NCBI GenBank assembly: GCA_900544095.1
Contig: UQTV01000001.1
Coordinates: forward strand, 898,118 to 962,117
Direction of reading: 5' to 3'
Source of the DNA: an uncultured Collinsella sp.
GTDB taxonomy: Bacteria > Actinomycetota > Coriobacteriia > Coriobacteriales > Coriobacteriaceae
DNA length: 64,000 nucleotides
Part shown: piece by piece, positions 26,619 through 35,376 of the stretch
How positions within the stretch are numbered: the stretch's first letter is position 1
Layout: each line of letters starts with the position of its first letter
The notes under the pieces: generated by a model
The model's input: only the letters and a program-made list of their open reading frames with translations
Database searches by the model: none
Told to the model about the DNA's origin: nothing
Program-made: the position numbers and the translations under genes

Positions 26619-28583
26619 GTGCTGCTTCCCAGTAAGCTCGAGTTTCGCGAACCAATTAGCCCTAGGCTGTGGGTATCCAGCTCAGTGGTAAAGGATCCCA
26701 AACGAACGCTTGCGTTGCTGATTCTATTGTGGCTGGCAAAAGAGAAGCCTGCGAAAATGACGATCACGCCTGCCAACGAACTGGTTGACGGTGAGTCCAG
26801 TTTAAAGCTGCTGCTTAGCTATGCCAATAGTCTCAATGTACCTGTGAAAGAGACTGACCTAGGCCTTAATACTGTGTCACTTTTTCAAGCGCAAATTGAA
26901 TCCTTGGATGCTGTTTTGTGCCTAGTATGGCGTCTTGCGCGAGTAAGCACGGTTGGTTCTCCTCGTTCGGCCGAGCGTATAAAGAAAGATGGCGAACTGG
27001 TCAGAGGTGACCGAGTAATTAGGCTTACGAGCAATATTGATTTGATTGGAATTCTTATCTCCACAAGTCCGATTGAATATATCACGGTGCTGTTTGCATG
27101 GCTTCAATCGAAAAAAGAGCTTGATCACGTCGTTGAGAATCGACTAATTCGAATGCTTGGCATTTTCTCTGATCAGGTCGTCTGCAAAACAGATAATGAC
27201 GTGAATGGCTATTTATATTCTCTTCCATGTGTGTACGACGCCCTGCTTTCCGCAAATGAATTAGAGACGAAAAAAGTCTTAACGTGTACCAACGGCGATC
27301 CGAAAGGCCCTGTAAGGGCAGTTAAGAACCTTATTATCGACGGTCTCAATCCCTGGCTCTCGCCCATCTCGACTAATAATGCGAAAAACGTCATCCTTGC
27401 CAAGGGCGTGAACAAAGCCGAACTTAATGATTACAAGTCTAGGGCTTTCACGTCATTCAATACAGCAAGAGTGGACTACTCTGATTTGTCGTCTAATGCT
27501 GAAACTAAGACCGCTGAGACCAGTGAAGCCAGCGAGGTTAAACTTCCTTATAATCTTATTTATTTTGGAGCCCCCGGCACCGGCAAGTCGCACAGCTTGA
27601 ACAAACTCGCCGGGGAGCACTTCGATAAGGCGCACACGCGTCGCGTCACGTTCCACCCGGACTACAGCTACGCCTCCTTCGTGGGCTGCTACAAGCCGAC
27701 GATGCAGTGGCCCGAGCAGAAGCCCGACGAGTCGCTGTCCGAGAACATGAGGAGGCCCTACATCTCCTATGAGTTCGTCCCCGGACCCCTCGTGAAGAGC
27801 TACGTCGAGGCGAAGACCCATCCCAATGAGGACTACCTCCTCATCGTTGAGGAGATCAACCGCGCGAACCCCGCCGCAGTGTTCGGCGACGTATTCCAAC
27901 TGCTCGACCGCAAAGGCGACGGGGTGAGCGAGTACGACGTGGACGTTCCCGTCGATCTCGGAGAGTTCCTCTGGAAGGAGTTCTACGATGCATCCGGGTG
28001 CGCGGACGAGACCCCGGGGCTCTACAGCCACGAGGAGAACGTCGCGCATCGCGTGAACGCGATGCGCCTGCCCTCCAACCTCTACATTTGGACAACTATG
28101 AACAGCGCCGACCAGGGCGTGTTCCCGATGGACACCGCCTTCAAGCGCCGCTGGGAGTTTCGCTACATGGGAATCGACGAGGGCGAGGGAAAGTACGCCG
28201 GCAAAGTCGTGCGCATCGGCGCGAAGCGCGAGCCCGTGGAGTGGAACGTCCTTCGCCACGCCATCAACGGCCTGCTCAAGGGCAAAGCGCGCGTCAACGA
28301 GGACAAGCTCCTGGGCCCGTTCTTCCTCACGGAGTCCGCACTGGATGACGACGAGGCCTTCGACGAGGCGTTCAAGAGCAAGGTGCTGCTCTACCTCTAC
28401 GAGGACGCCGCGAAGATGAAGCGCCCGAAGGTATTCCGTCACCCCGACTTCACGTACTCCGAGATCTGCGCCGAGTACGACAGCTCTGCCGACGGCGTGT
28501 TCGCTCTCGACGAGCCCGTGCCACGCGTCGAGGATGGCGCCCCCTCCGAGGACGAGGGCAACGGCCAGGGCGCGGAGGAGTAG
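26619..28583 (+). CDS. McrB-like AAA+ NTPase (LlaJI R1-type subunit)
   Basis: GTG start at 26619, nine bases after AAGGAG. 654 residues. The N-terminal part (1 to about 310) is a probable DNA-recognition domain. Then come Walker A GAPGTGKS (317-324), HPDYSYASFVGCYKP, Walker B LLIVEEINRANPAAVFGDV and TTMNSADQGVFPMDTAFKRRWEF, the signature of McrB-family GTP-dependent translocases. In LlaJI this subunit moves along DNA and works with the nuclease subunit encoded next. The N-terminal third is clearly more AT-rich than the AAA+ part; the change is abrupt near 27545. Confidence 0.9.
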   Translation: MLLPSKLEFREPISPRLWVSSSVVKDPKRTLALLILLWLAKEKPAKMTITPANELVDGESSLKLLLSYANSLNVPVKETDLGLNTVSLFQAQIESLDAVLCLVWRLARVSTVGSPRSAERIKKDGELVRGDRVIRLTSNIDLIGILISTSPIEYITVLFAWLQSKKELDHVVENRLIRMLGIFSDQVVCKTDNDVNGYLYSLPCVYDALLSANELETKKVLTCTNGDPKGPVRAVKNLIIDGLNPWLSPISTNNAKNVILAKGVNKAELNDYKSRAFTSFNTARVDYSDLSSNAETKTAETSEASEVKLPYNLIYFGAPGTGKSHSLNKLAGEHFDKAHTRRVTFHPDYSYASFVGCYKPTMQWPEQKPDESLSENMRRPYISYEFVPGPLVKSYVEAKTHPNEDYLLIVEEINRANPAAVFGDVFQLLDRKGDGVSEYDVDVPVDLGEFLWKEFYDASGCADETPGLYSHEENVAHRVNAMRLPSNLYIWTTMNSADQGVFPMDTAFKRRWEFRYMGIDEGEGKYAGKVVRIGAKREPVEWNVLRHAINGLLKGKARVNEDKLLGPFFLTESALDDDEAFDEAFKSKVLLYLYEDAAKMKRPKVFRHPDFTYSEICAEYDSSADGVFALDEPVPRVEDGAPSEDEGNGQGAEE

Positions 28584-28586
28584 CCC

Positions 28587-30056
28587 ATGGCCTTCGACCC
28601 CGTCTACGTACGGGAGCGGGACTCCTACTCGTTCGGCGACCTCACCCGGCTGCTCGGTCTCGACGTCCGCGACGCCCTCGCGTGCGTGAGGGCGCTCGCC
28701 GCCCGCGGGGTGCTGACGCTCAGGAGCGACGCCGCCCCCGAGGGGGGCGACGCCGACGAGGAGCTCGCCGCCCTCGGCAAGTACCAGTTCACGTGGGTTG
28801 GCCTCGCGCGCTGGCGCGAGACCCTCGTCTGCGCCTACCCGAAATACTTCCCCAGGGGGACGCGCCCCTCGGAGACGGAGCTCGCCCAGGTGTTTCGCGT
28901 ACTGCGCAAGAGCTCCGGCGGGCTTTCTGGCGTCGGCGCCGCGCTGCCGGACGCCGACGAGGACGGCGGGCCGCTCTCGCTCATGCTGGCGCTGCTCGGC
29001 TCCTACGAGGAGAATGGCGTCTACTCCAACTACGTGCGCGTGGTCCGCGACAACGGGTCGGGTGAGATCGCCTGGGGCAGGACCATCGCGCAGAACCAGC
29101 CCTTCATGGACGGCGACACGCCGGTCTACTTCGACCTTAAGACGCGCGACACCTCCCGCGACGCGGCCGACCTGGTGACACGCCTCCACCGGTGCGTGCT
29201 GACTCGCTGCTCCGAGGACCTGCGTCGCTGGGGCCTGGACGAGCTGCTGGGGCTCGCCCCGGTCGACCTCTCCGGCGAGGAACTGGAGGACCTGGGTGAC
29301 GCCGAGACGCTGACCTACCGCCTGGAGCAGGAGCGCTCCGTGCAGTTCGTGGCGTGGAAGCAGGACGTCATCGACATGCTGCTGCGCTATCTGAGCCCCT
29401 CCGAGGAGTATGAAAGCCCCGAGGAGGAGTTCTGCCTGGGCACTTCATCCTTCTACCACGCGTGGGAGCTGGCATGCAAGAGCGCTTTCGGGGACAGGCT
29501 CGCCGACCGCATAGACTCGCTGGGGCTTCCGCTCGCCGAGGACTGGTGCCAGCGCGGCGCGGAGACGCTTCTGGGTATCATCCCTAGGCCGGAGTGGATG
29601 GACGCCGGCGGTGCGGGCTGCGGGGACGTGAACACGCTGATTCCCGACGTCATAGGCATCCATGGAGACGGCGCTGGCGGCAGAGCGTTCTGCATCTACG
29701 ACGCGAAGTACTACACGCCGTCGCTGCGCCCCGGCGCCGCCAAGGACGTGCCGGGCGTCGAGTCCGTAACGAAGCAGGTGCTCTACCAGAGCGCCTACGG
29801 GGACTTCATCCGGGACAACGGGTTCTCCTCCGTGGCGAATGTCTTCCTGGTACCGACCCACGAGGCCGAGGCGAGGCTCATGGGTAGGGTGCGGTTCCCA
29901 GGCGTCTTCGGGAAGCCTGAGCCGCCCCTCACGGACGGGGTGGAGATGTGGGCGCTGCCCGCGGACTACGTGTTCGACTGCTATCTGGCAGGAAGACTGG
30001 CGGACGGGAAGCTGATCCAGAGGATGTGCGAAGGGAGCCTGGATGGGGCGCATTAG
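28587..30056 (+). CDS. LlaJI-type restriction endonuclease subunit (R2, McrC-like)
   Basis: A 489-residue protein starting five bases after GGAGGAG, three bases behind the McrB-like gene. The C-terminal half has LIPDVIGIHGDG...AFCIYDAKYYTPSL (about 350-380), a PD-(D/E)XK nuclease core with D and DxK spaced as usual, and later VTKQVLYQSAYG. The gene order (two methyltransferases, McrB-like, nuclease) matches LlaJI-family restriction systems. The region is very GC-rich compared with the flanking genes. It probably cuts unmodified DNA with the McrB-like partner. Confidence 0.85.
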   Translation: MAFDPVYVRERDSYSFGDLTRLLGLDVRDALACVRALAARGVLTLRSDAAPEGGDADEELAALGKYQFTWVGLARWRETLVCAYPKYFPRGTRPSETELAQVFRVLRKSSGGLSGVGAALPDADEDGGPLSLMLALLGSYEENGVYSNYVRVVRDNGSGEIAWGRTIAQNQPFMDGDTPVYFDLKTRDTSRDAADLVTRLHRCVLTRCSEDLRRWGLDELLGLAPVDLSGEELEDLGDAETLTYRLEQERSVQFVAWKQDVIDMLLRYLSPSEEYESPEEEFCLGTSSFYHAWELACKSAFGDRLADRIDSLGLPLAEDWCQRGAETLLGIIPRPEWMDAGGAGCGDVNTLIPDVIGIHGDGAGGRAFCIYDAKYYTPSLRPGAAKDVPGVESVTKQVLYQSAYGDFIRDNGFSSVANVFLVPTHEAEARLMGRVRFPGVFGKPEPPLTDGVEMWALPADYVFDCYLAGRLADGKLIQRMCEGSLDGAH

Positions 30057-31383
30057 TTTCGGGGACACACTTGATTGGGATGGCACGCTCTATCCCAATC
30101 CTTCAAGTGCTATTGACGGGGCCATCAACATGGTCTCGACCTCTCGATACACGGCAAAATCCGACCCCGTTGAGTTGACAGAAACAACGGACAGGATGAG
30201 ATACCGGTTCCTCGCGACCAACGTAGACAATCCGAAGAATCCTTCTCATTGTGTTGAGGGCAAATTCGTCTACGAACGAAAGAGGAAAGGAGATGCTTCT
30301 TTCCCCTCAGACTCGGCCGAAACCGAACTGGGCCCTGCTTCGAGGGGCATGCTGCAAAGAAAAGGGTTCAATGGTGATTGGCTCGAACTCACTTTAGACA
30401 CCGGAGAGACCCGTCGCCTGTACGAGGCACTTGATGCTCGCTACCGAATCCATCAGGAGGGTGGAGGAGTTCAAGGCGGCAGCACAACGTATGTCCCCCT
30501 TGACCGCTCCGTAAGCTCACTCCTTAAGATGATGCGCGAAAATCCCTCGGAAACCAGGCTACTTACAGATGGCAATAATTTCGAACTCGTCAAAGAGATG
30601 ATCCGGCTCATGACCCAGGGGACGACTCGCGAGCAATTGGGTGAGATATTCTCCGAGTTGGAGAAGGGACATCTCGATGACTTCACGGTCAGTCTGAGTC
30701 TCGCCCAGCTCGAAAAGGTCGAAAAGGAGATTGCTGAGAACCTCGGTAACGGCAACGAGGAGTACTGGCAGAGAATATTCACCGACCACCAATGGATACT
30801 GTCGCAGGTATTCTCCGCCCCATGCACACTTCTCCAAGGCAAGGCGTATGTCGGAGGCAAGGCGATTGATAATTCCGGTGGCAATATCTGCGATTTCCTC
30901 TACCAGAATGAGCTAACCAGCAATGTCACGCTCATCGAGATCAAGACTCCTCTTACAAGCCTGCTCGGCACAATATACAGGGGGAAAGAGCCCGAGAACG
31001 CCGTTTATTCCTTGACCTCACACATGAGCGGATCAGTAAACCAAGTGCTTAACTACCGGGACACGCTCACGAAGGAGTACTACATGGTCAACGGGCGCTC
31101 GTCTTCTCACTTTGAGGCCCTTTCCCCAAAGTGCGTTGTAGTCATAGGGAAGATCTCTGAACTCGACACCGCGAGCAAAAAAGCTACCTTTGAGCATTAT
31201 CGGAATAACCTCAGCGATGTGACTGTGGTTACTTTTGATGAGTTGCTCCAGCGAATCCAGGACCTCATTGCCGTACTCCGAACAGGCAACGAAGCGACCT
31301 CCCCGACCTCGGGAATCCGGGAACCCGACATAGTCATTCCCTTCCAGCAAGCCAATCCGAATCCTCGTTTGGTCGGGAGATAG
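30043..31383 (+). CDS. sduA: Shedu-family nuclease (SduA, DUF4263)
   Basis: 446 residues; the ATG overlaps the previous gene by 14 bases and follows GGGAG. The N-terminal half (1 to about 200) is a variable sensor-like region. The C-terminal half has GGNICDFLYQNE, then VTLIEIKTP (D...ExK nuclease core, about 285-310), SGSVNQVLNYRDTL and a final VVVIGK strand, the signature of the Shedu anti-phage nuclease. Shedu usually acts alone; here it is translationally coupled to a restriction system. It ends five bases from the convergent HNH gene. Confidence 0.88.
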   Translation: MGRISFGDTLDWDGTLYPNPSSAIDGAINMVSTSRYTAKSDPVELTETTDRMRYRFLATNVDNPKNPSHCVEGKFVYERKRKGDASFPSDSAETELGPASRGMLQRKGFNGDWLELTLDTGETRRLYEALDARYRIHQEGGGVQGGSTTYVPLDRSVSSLLKMMRENPSETRLLTDGNNFELVKEMIRLMTQGTTREQLGEIFSELEKGHLDDFTVSLSLAQLEKVEKEIAENLGNGNEEYWQRIFTDHQWILSQVFSAPCTLLQGKAYVGGKAIDNSGGNICDFLYQNELTSNVTLIEIKTPLTSLLGTIYRGKEPENAVYSLTSHMSGSVNQVLNYRDTLTKEYYMVNGRSSSHFEALSPKCVVVIGKISELDTASKKATFEHYRNNLSDVTVVTFDELLQRIQDLIAVLRTGNEATSPTSGIREPDIVIPFQQANPNPRLVGR

Positions 31384-31388
31384 TCCAA

Positions 31389-32165
31389 TTACCCCTTAAA
31401 CACCATGTCGTTGTGGTATTCAATAAACTCAGCTCGTGGAGCGAATCGCTTCGGAAGCGCAATTGGCTCTCCGTTGTAGCGCCACAAATACTCGTCCTCG
31501 GGCGTTTCGTGCTCGACCACACTGGACACCATTATCTTTAGGTCCTTCGTAATTGTGATTAGTCCCCGATCGAACGCCTTATCGTGTAATGCGTTTAAAA
31601 GCAAGTCGTTGTCGGGCGCAAGGCGCTCCGTTTTAGGACCAGAGACTTTCCAGGGCTTGATATGGGTGGCGACCAGCAGTGTCTTGTTCGATAGCCCCGT
31701 CAAGCAACACCTTGAATTGTAATTGGCAAGCAAGGTATTTCGAAAGAACTCCTGGTTCATCCGCATCGAAACGATTGCCTCGCGCTCTTTACCCTCTGGC
31801 AAATCAATGCCGATCGTCTCTTTCAACTCATCGCTTAGCGGTTCTTCAAAATCGAAACAGTTGAGGAAAACGTCGGTCGCCTCCTCAACAAGCTCATCAC
31901 CAGCAGAGGAATACTCAGCCCAAACCATCTTGTCCATTTTGCTCGCCTGGGTCATTCCAACCTTGCCGCGAGCACGTCGACGCTCATCGGATGATGCAAG
32001 GTTCCAGATTATTAGAGCAACCGCGCCCGGCGTTCCGCCAATGGCCTTGGCTAACGCCTGGACATCCTCGCTTGTATCATCGACCTTTTTTAATGGTAGG
32101 GCGAGGTATAAGAACAGAGCCGCAAGGGTTTCTTCCCTCGACTATTTATCTCCACGACTAGCCAT
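31389..32165 (-). pseudogene. HNH restriction endonuclease broken by an in-frame amber codon
   Basis: From the ATG at 32165 (GAGGAG ribosome site) the frame reads MASRGDK, TAG (32142-32144), then SREETLAALFLYLALPLKKV without further stops to 31389. Relatives typically begin MAxRxW-TREE, so the TAG probably replaces TGG (Trp). The rest is intact: GGTPGAVALIIWNLASSD, then CCLTGL...LVATHIKPW and LLLNALHDKAFDRGLI, the HNH core (residues about 180-240). A shorter product from an internal ATG (31955) would lack the N-terminal domain. It could be a pseudogene, a sequencing error or suppressible. Confidence 0.8.
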
Positions 32166-32241
32166 GATTGCTCCTCGCCCGCGCACCGCTCACTTAGCTG
32201 CTCCAAGATAATCCCGCGGGGACCGCACTTGCCGCCTTTTC

Positions 32242-33069
32242 TCATTCGTCGGTGAACGGTTGAAACAACGGCGCTTCCACGCGCTTCTCATACCCGCGCT
32301 CAAGCTTCTTCCCAAGCTCCGCGGCACAGCGCTTCGTCTCCTCGGCAAACAGGTCATCGATAGCTCTATCAATCCGAACGCAGGTCTCGAAATGTTCGTC
32401 CTTCCAGGGCAGATCAAGGCCCAGGCTCGTATCCCAATAGCCGCCGAGCCTTGCGTTGATTACTTCCTCGGGATACAGCACGTCTTGGCGAACACCTTCG
32501 ATCACCTCATCCTCGTCCATGTCACAGGCTGCATCGTCCTTCTTGAGACACTTGCGCAGCTCCTTTTGCTCGCGGATGCGATGCAGCGCGCTGGCGCACA
32601 CCACAGCCAAAAAGCGGTAACGTTCGCATAGGTCCCATTCGCCGCCGAGCCATACTCGATAGCCCAGAACGACGCTTGCAGGCTCCTCGTTCAGTAGGAA
32701 CAGGTCCCACGGGTACACCTCAGCACACGCGTCCTCCCCTGACTTTTGCGCGCCACTGCGCGTAAAGGCGCACGGTTCTACGTCGTAATAGTCAAAACCG
32801 TGGCCCGCATCGCGACGATTGATGACGTGCTTGGGCAACAGGACAATCTTGTCGCTGGGCTCGGGGTCGATCTTGCGCAGCTTTTTGAGCTTGCGGCGGA
32901 CGCGTTTTAGGCCGCGGTCGCTATCGCCACAGCCGCAACCGCCTGCCTTGTCGTCGTATCGCAGGGCGACCTCGCGCGCCAGGATCTTTTTGTCTGCCGC
33001 GCACAGCAGGTCGCTCACGGTAGGCAGGTCTTCCCACTCAATGCCATCGACATCCCAAATACTGCTCAT
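32242..33069 (-). CDS. Hypothetical protein, last gene of cassette 2 operon
   Basis: The start at 33069 follows AAAGAGG; 275 residues. It contains a GCGCGDSD cluster (about 45-52), a basic stretch (KRVRRKLKKLRK) and acidic segments, with no recognised domain. It lies 73 bases downstream of the ClpP gene in the same direction. An adaptor or substrate for ClpP is possible but not shown. Confidence 0.6.
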   Translation of the reverse strand: MSSIWDVDGIEWEDLPTVSDLLCAADKKILAREVALRYDDKAGGCGCGDSDRGLKRVRRKLKKLRKIDPEPSDKIVLLPKHVINRRDAGHGFDYYDVEPCAFTRSGAQKSGEDACAEVYPWDLFLLNEEPASVVLGYRVWLGGEWDLCERYRFLAVVCASALHRIREQKELRKCLKKDDAACDMDEDEVIEGVRQDVLYPEEVINARLGGYWDTSLGLDLPWKDEHFETCVRIDRAIDDLFAEETKRCAAELGKKLERGYEKRVEAPLFQPFTDE

Positions 33070-33142
33070 ATTCAACCTCTTTCTGGCTGTGAATTTACGC
33101 GCTCGATCGTCCTGCCCTACATGCCAAAAGGCATGCGCCCTG

Positions 33143-33745
33143 CTAGAGCGCCTTCTTGCTGGGCGCAACCACCTCGTCCACCAGGCCCAGCTCTAGGGCG
33201 CGCTTGGCGTTACACCAGCAGTCGCGCTCGGTGAGCTCGTGGAACTCCTGGGCACTCAGGTTGCCATGCTCGGCCAGCAGCTCGTCCAGCTCGGCGCGCA
33301 TGGCCGCCGTGTGCTGGGCCACGATCTCGATATCGGTCTGCTGCGCCATGCCCGTGCCGCCCATCAGCTGGTGGATGAGCACCTGCGTGTGGCGGTACAC
33401 CTGGCGGTGGTCGCCGCAGGCCAAGATCACCGCGGCCATCGAGGCCACGACGCCCTCGCCCACCGTGATCACGGGGCAGTCGAGCGACTGCATGGTGTCG
33501 ATGAGCGCCAACCCCGCTGTAACGCTGCCGCCCGGGCTGTTGATGATGAGGGTGATGGGCTCGGTCGCGCTTTGATGTTCCAGCACCAGCATGGACTTAA
33601 TGAGGCCGTTACAGGTCACATCGTTGACCTCGCCCTCCAGCAGCAGCACGCGGCTGTTGAGCAGCTCGCTTGCCATATCGACGGCGGCAACGCGGCCGTC
33701 CTTGGACTTCTTAATGATGCTGGGCTCACGATACATAACGGACAT
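33143..33745 (-). CDS. clpP: Accessory ClpP serine protease
   Basis: A 200-residue ClpP starting behind AGAGGA. The catalytic triad is intact: Ser102 in VASMAAV, His125 in VLIHQLMGG, Asp175 in TERDCW. NSPGGSV (69-75) forms the oxyanion loop. The length matches a mature ClpP. It is not in the usual tig-clpP-clpX neighbourhood but between a VirD4-like ATPase gene and a hypothetical gene, so it is probably an accessory, operon-specific protease. A ClpX-like partner with a VGF loop is at 11670-12803. Confidence 0.92.
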   Translation of the reverse strand: MSVMYREPSIIKKSKDGRVAAVDMASELLNSRVLLLEGEVNDVTCNGLIKSMLVLEHQSATEPITLIINSPGGSVTAGLALIDTMQSLDCPVITVGEGVVASMAAVILACGDHRQVYRHTQVLIHQLMGGTGMAQQTDIEIVAQHTAAMRAELDELLAEHGNLSAQEFHELTERDCWCNAKRALELGLVDEVVAPSKKAL

Positions 33746-33853
33746 GGCAATTCCTCTCTAGATGGAATCGATAAGGGAAACTGGCCGCACGGCACATGGC
33801 AAACAGAGGCCGTGCAGCCAAAATGCAGGTCAAAATGCGCGAGGCTGCAAGGG

Positions 33854-35338
33854 TTAATCCCTTAGCCACTTGGCTGCATTGGGATGGTCGTCGCAAAAGT
33901 ACTTCTTGGCACGGAAGGGGCGCATGCCGGTCACTTTGACCAGACAATCGGCGCGCGGCATAAGCCCCACCTCGCCCGGGGTTATCACGCAACCGCGCAC
34001 ATCGACGGCAGTGCGCTCGGCGCCCACATAGTTGGTGCCCAAAACCGACTCGCCACACAGCTCGCTTATGTAGTTCTGCGTCGCGATGTTGCTGCCGCCG
34101 CCCATGTAGACCAAGCTGTCGCAGTTATCGAGGATGGTATGAGCTGTGGTTTCGCCATACACACCATCGAGCTGGCTCAACGACTGCGCGCACATCAAAA
34201 AGCTCATGCCACGGCTGCGCACGGTCGCAATACTCCGCTCAAAATCGGGGATGCGGCCCACGTTGGGAAACTCATCCAGAATAAACTGCACGCGGCGCTG
34301 CAAATGCCCACTAGGGCTGGCGTCGGCGCGGCGCTGGGCCAGGTTAAACAGCTGCTTAAGGGCAACGTTGGCAAGCCATGCATTGGTCGAGTCGTTGTCG
34401 CTCATCTTAAGATCGATTACGCGCTTGCCCTCGTCGATACGGTCAAGACGCATTTCATCTTTCTCATAGACGCGCATGAGCTGGGGAGTCTTAAGCCGCG
34501 AGATGGTCGCATTGAGTGTGATCAGAATACTCTTAAGCGTCCTATCGGCTGCTCCGCGAAAATCGCGGTACTGCTCAACGCCATACAGGTCCGCGTTCGC
34601 CGACTCATACCTGCCAAGAAATTCCTTGGACTCCACCTGCCCCACAAGGTAGTCCAACGGAAATCGGCCCTCGCCATCTCCCGTGACCTTGATGAGCGCG
34701 GCCAGCTTAAAGACGTTGTTCATCTTAAGGTAGCGGCGCGGAGCCGTGTGATCCCCACCCGGCGCAAACGTGCCGGCAAGGCACTCCAAAAGGAACAGGA
34801 TTCCAATAATCGCTCGGAGCAGCAGATCGCTCGCGTTGTCCCAAAACGGGTCATTCCTAAAGCTGCGCCCATCAGGATCGACCCCCTCCATGATTGCTGC
34901 CACTGTGGTGGGGATATCCTCGACATCCATCACGTAACGCAGAGGGTCGTATCCGGCCGACCGCTCGGGATTAACAGTATCGAGAACCGTTACCTCGTAG
35001 CCGTCCTCTTCAAAGCCTTTCCCCGTACGGCGCAGCAGCTCACCCTTGGTGTCTGTGACCACATAACAGCATTCGTGGTGATTGAGCAGGTTGGGCAAAA
35101 CGAAACTCGCCGTTTTGCCGCTGCCGGTTCCGCCAAAGACAAACACGTTGTTGGACACGCTCGTCTCCCAGTGCTTATCGCCCTCGTAAAAAGCAACCGT
35201 GGCACCGTGCGCCAAGATCACATCGCGCTGCTCATCGCCGGACGACAGCGCCTGCATTTCCTCCTTGCTCGCCCACTTCTTGGCTTGATACTCCGTTTGC
35301 TGTGCGGCCTCGTAGCCGTACATCTTAATGACCGACAT
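33854..35338 (-). CDS. VirD4/TraG-type coupling ATPase without membrane anchor
   Basis: The start at 35338 follows AAAGGGG; 494 residues. Walker A is GGTGSGKT (69-76), Walker B FILDEF (352-357) followed by PNVGRIPDFERSIATVRSRG, and NCDSLVYMGG lies further on, all typical of VirD4/TraG proteins that pump DNA in conjugation. The usual N-terminal membrane helices are missing; the protein starts directly in the KKWASKEE-type segment. No relaxase, VirB4 or other secretion genes are in the window, so a conjugative role is doubtful. A small hairpin (33781-33819) separates it from clpP. Confidence 0.85.
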   Translation of the reverse strand: MSVIKMYGYEAAQQTEYQAKKWASKEEMQALSSGDEQRDVILAHGATVAFYEGDKHWETSVSNNVFVFGGTGSGKTASFVLPNLLNHHECCYVVTDTKGELLRRTGKGFEEDGYEVTVLDTVNPERSAGYDPLRYVMDVEDIPTTVAAIMEGVDPDGRSFRNDPFWDNASDLLLRAIIGILFLLECLAGTFAPGGDHTAPRRYLKMNNVFKLAALIKVTGDGEGRFPLDYLVGQVESKEFLGRYESANADLYGVEQYRDFRGAADRTLKSILITLNATISRLKTPQLMRVYEKDEMRLDRIDEGKRVIDLKMSDNDSTNAWLANVALKQLFNLAQRRADASPSGHLQRRVQFILDEFPNVGRIPDFERSIATVRSRGMSFLMCAQSLSQLDGVYGETTAHTILDNCDSLVYMGGGSNIATQNYISELCGESVLGTNYVGAERTAVDVRGCVITPGEVGLMPRADCLVKVTGMRPFRAKKYFCDDHPNAAKWLRD

Positions 35339-35376
35339 GTCACGGCCCCTTTCTTGTCGATGGTTCTGCGTAGTTG

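Noticed and set aside
27453..29189. 578-codon minus-strand frame under the McrB-like and LlaJI-type genes
   Set aside because: The region is very GC-rich, which opens antisense frames; the plus-strand products have clear catalytic motifs.
24615..31383. Type I or BREX system
   Set aside because: No HsdR, PglZ or BrxC-like gene; the motifs fit two solitary-type methyltransferases with McrB-like and LlaJI-type subunits.
33143..33745. Housekeeping clpP locus
   Set aside because: No trigger factor, clpX or lon neighbours; it lies in an operon with VirD4-like and unknown genes. The rest of the genome would have to be checked for another clpP.
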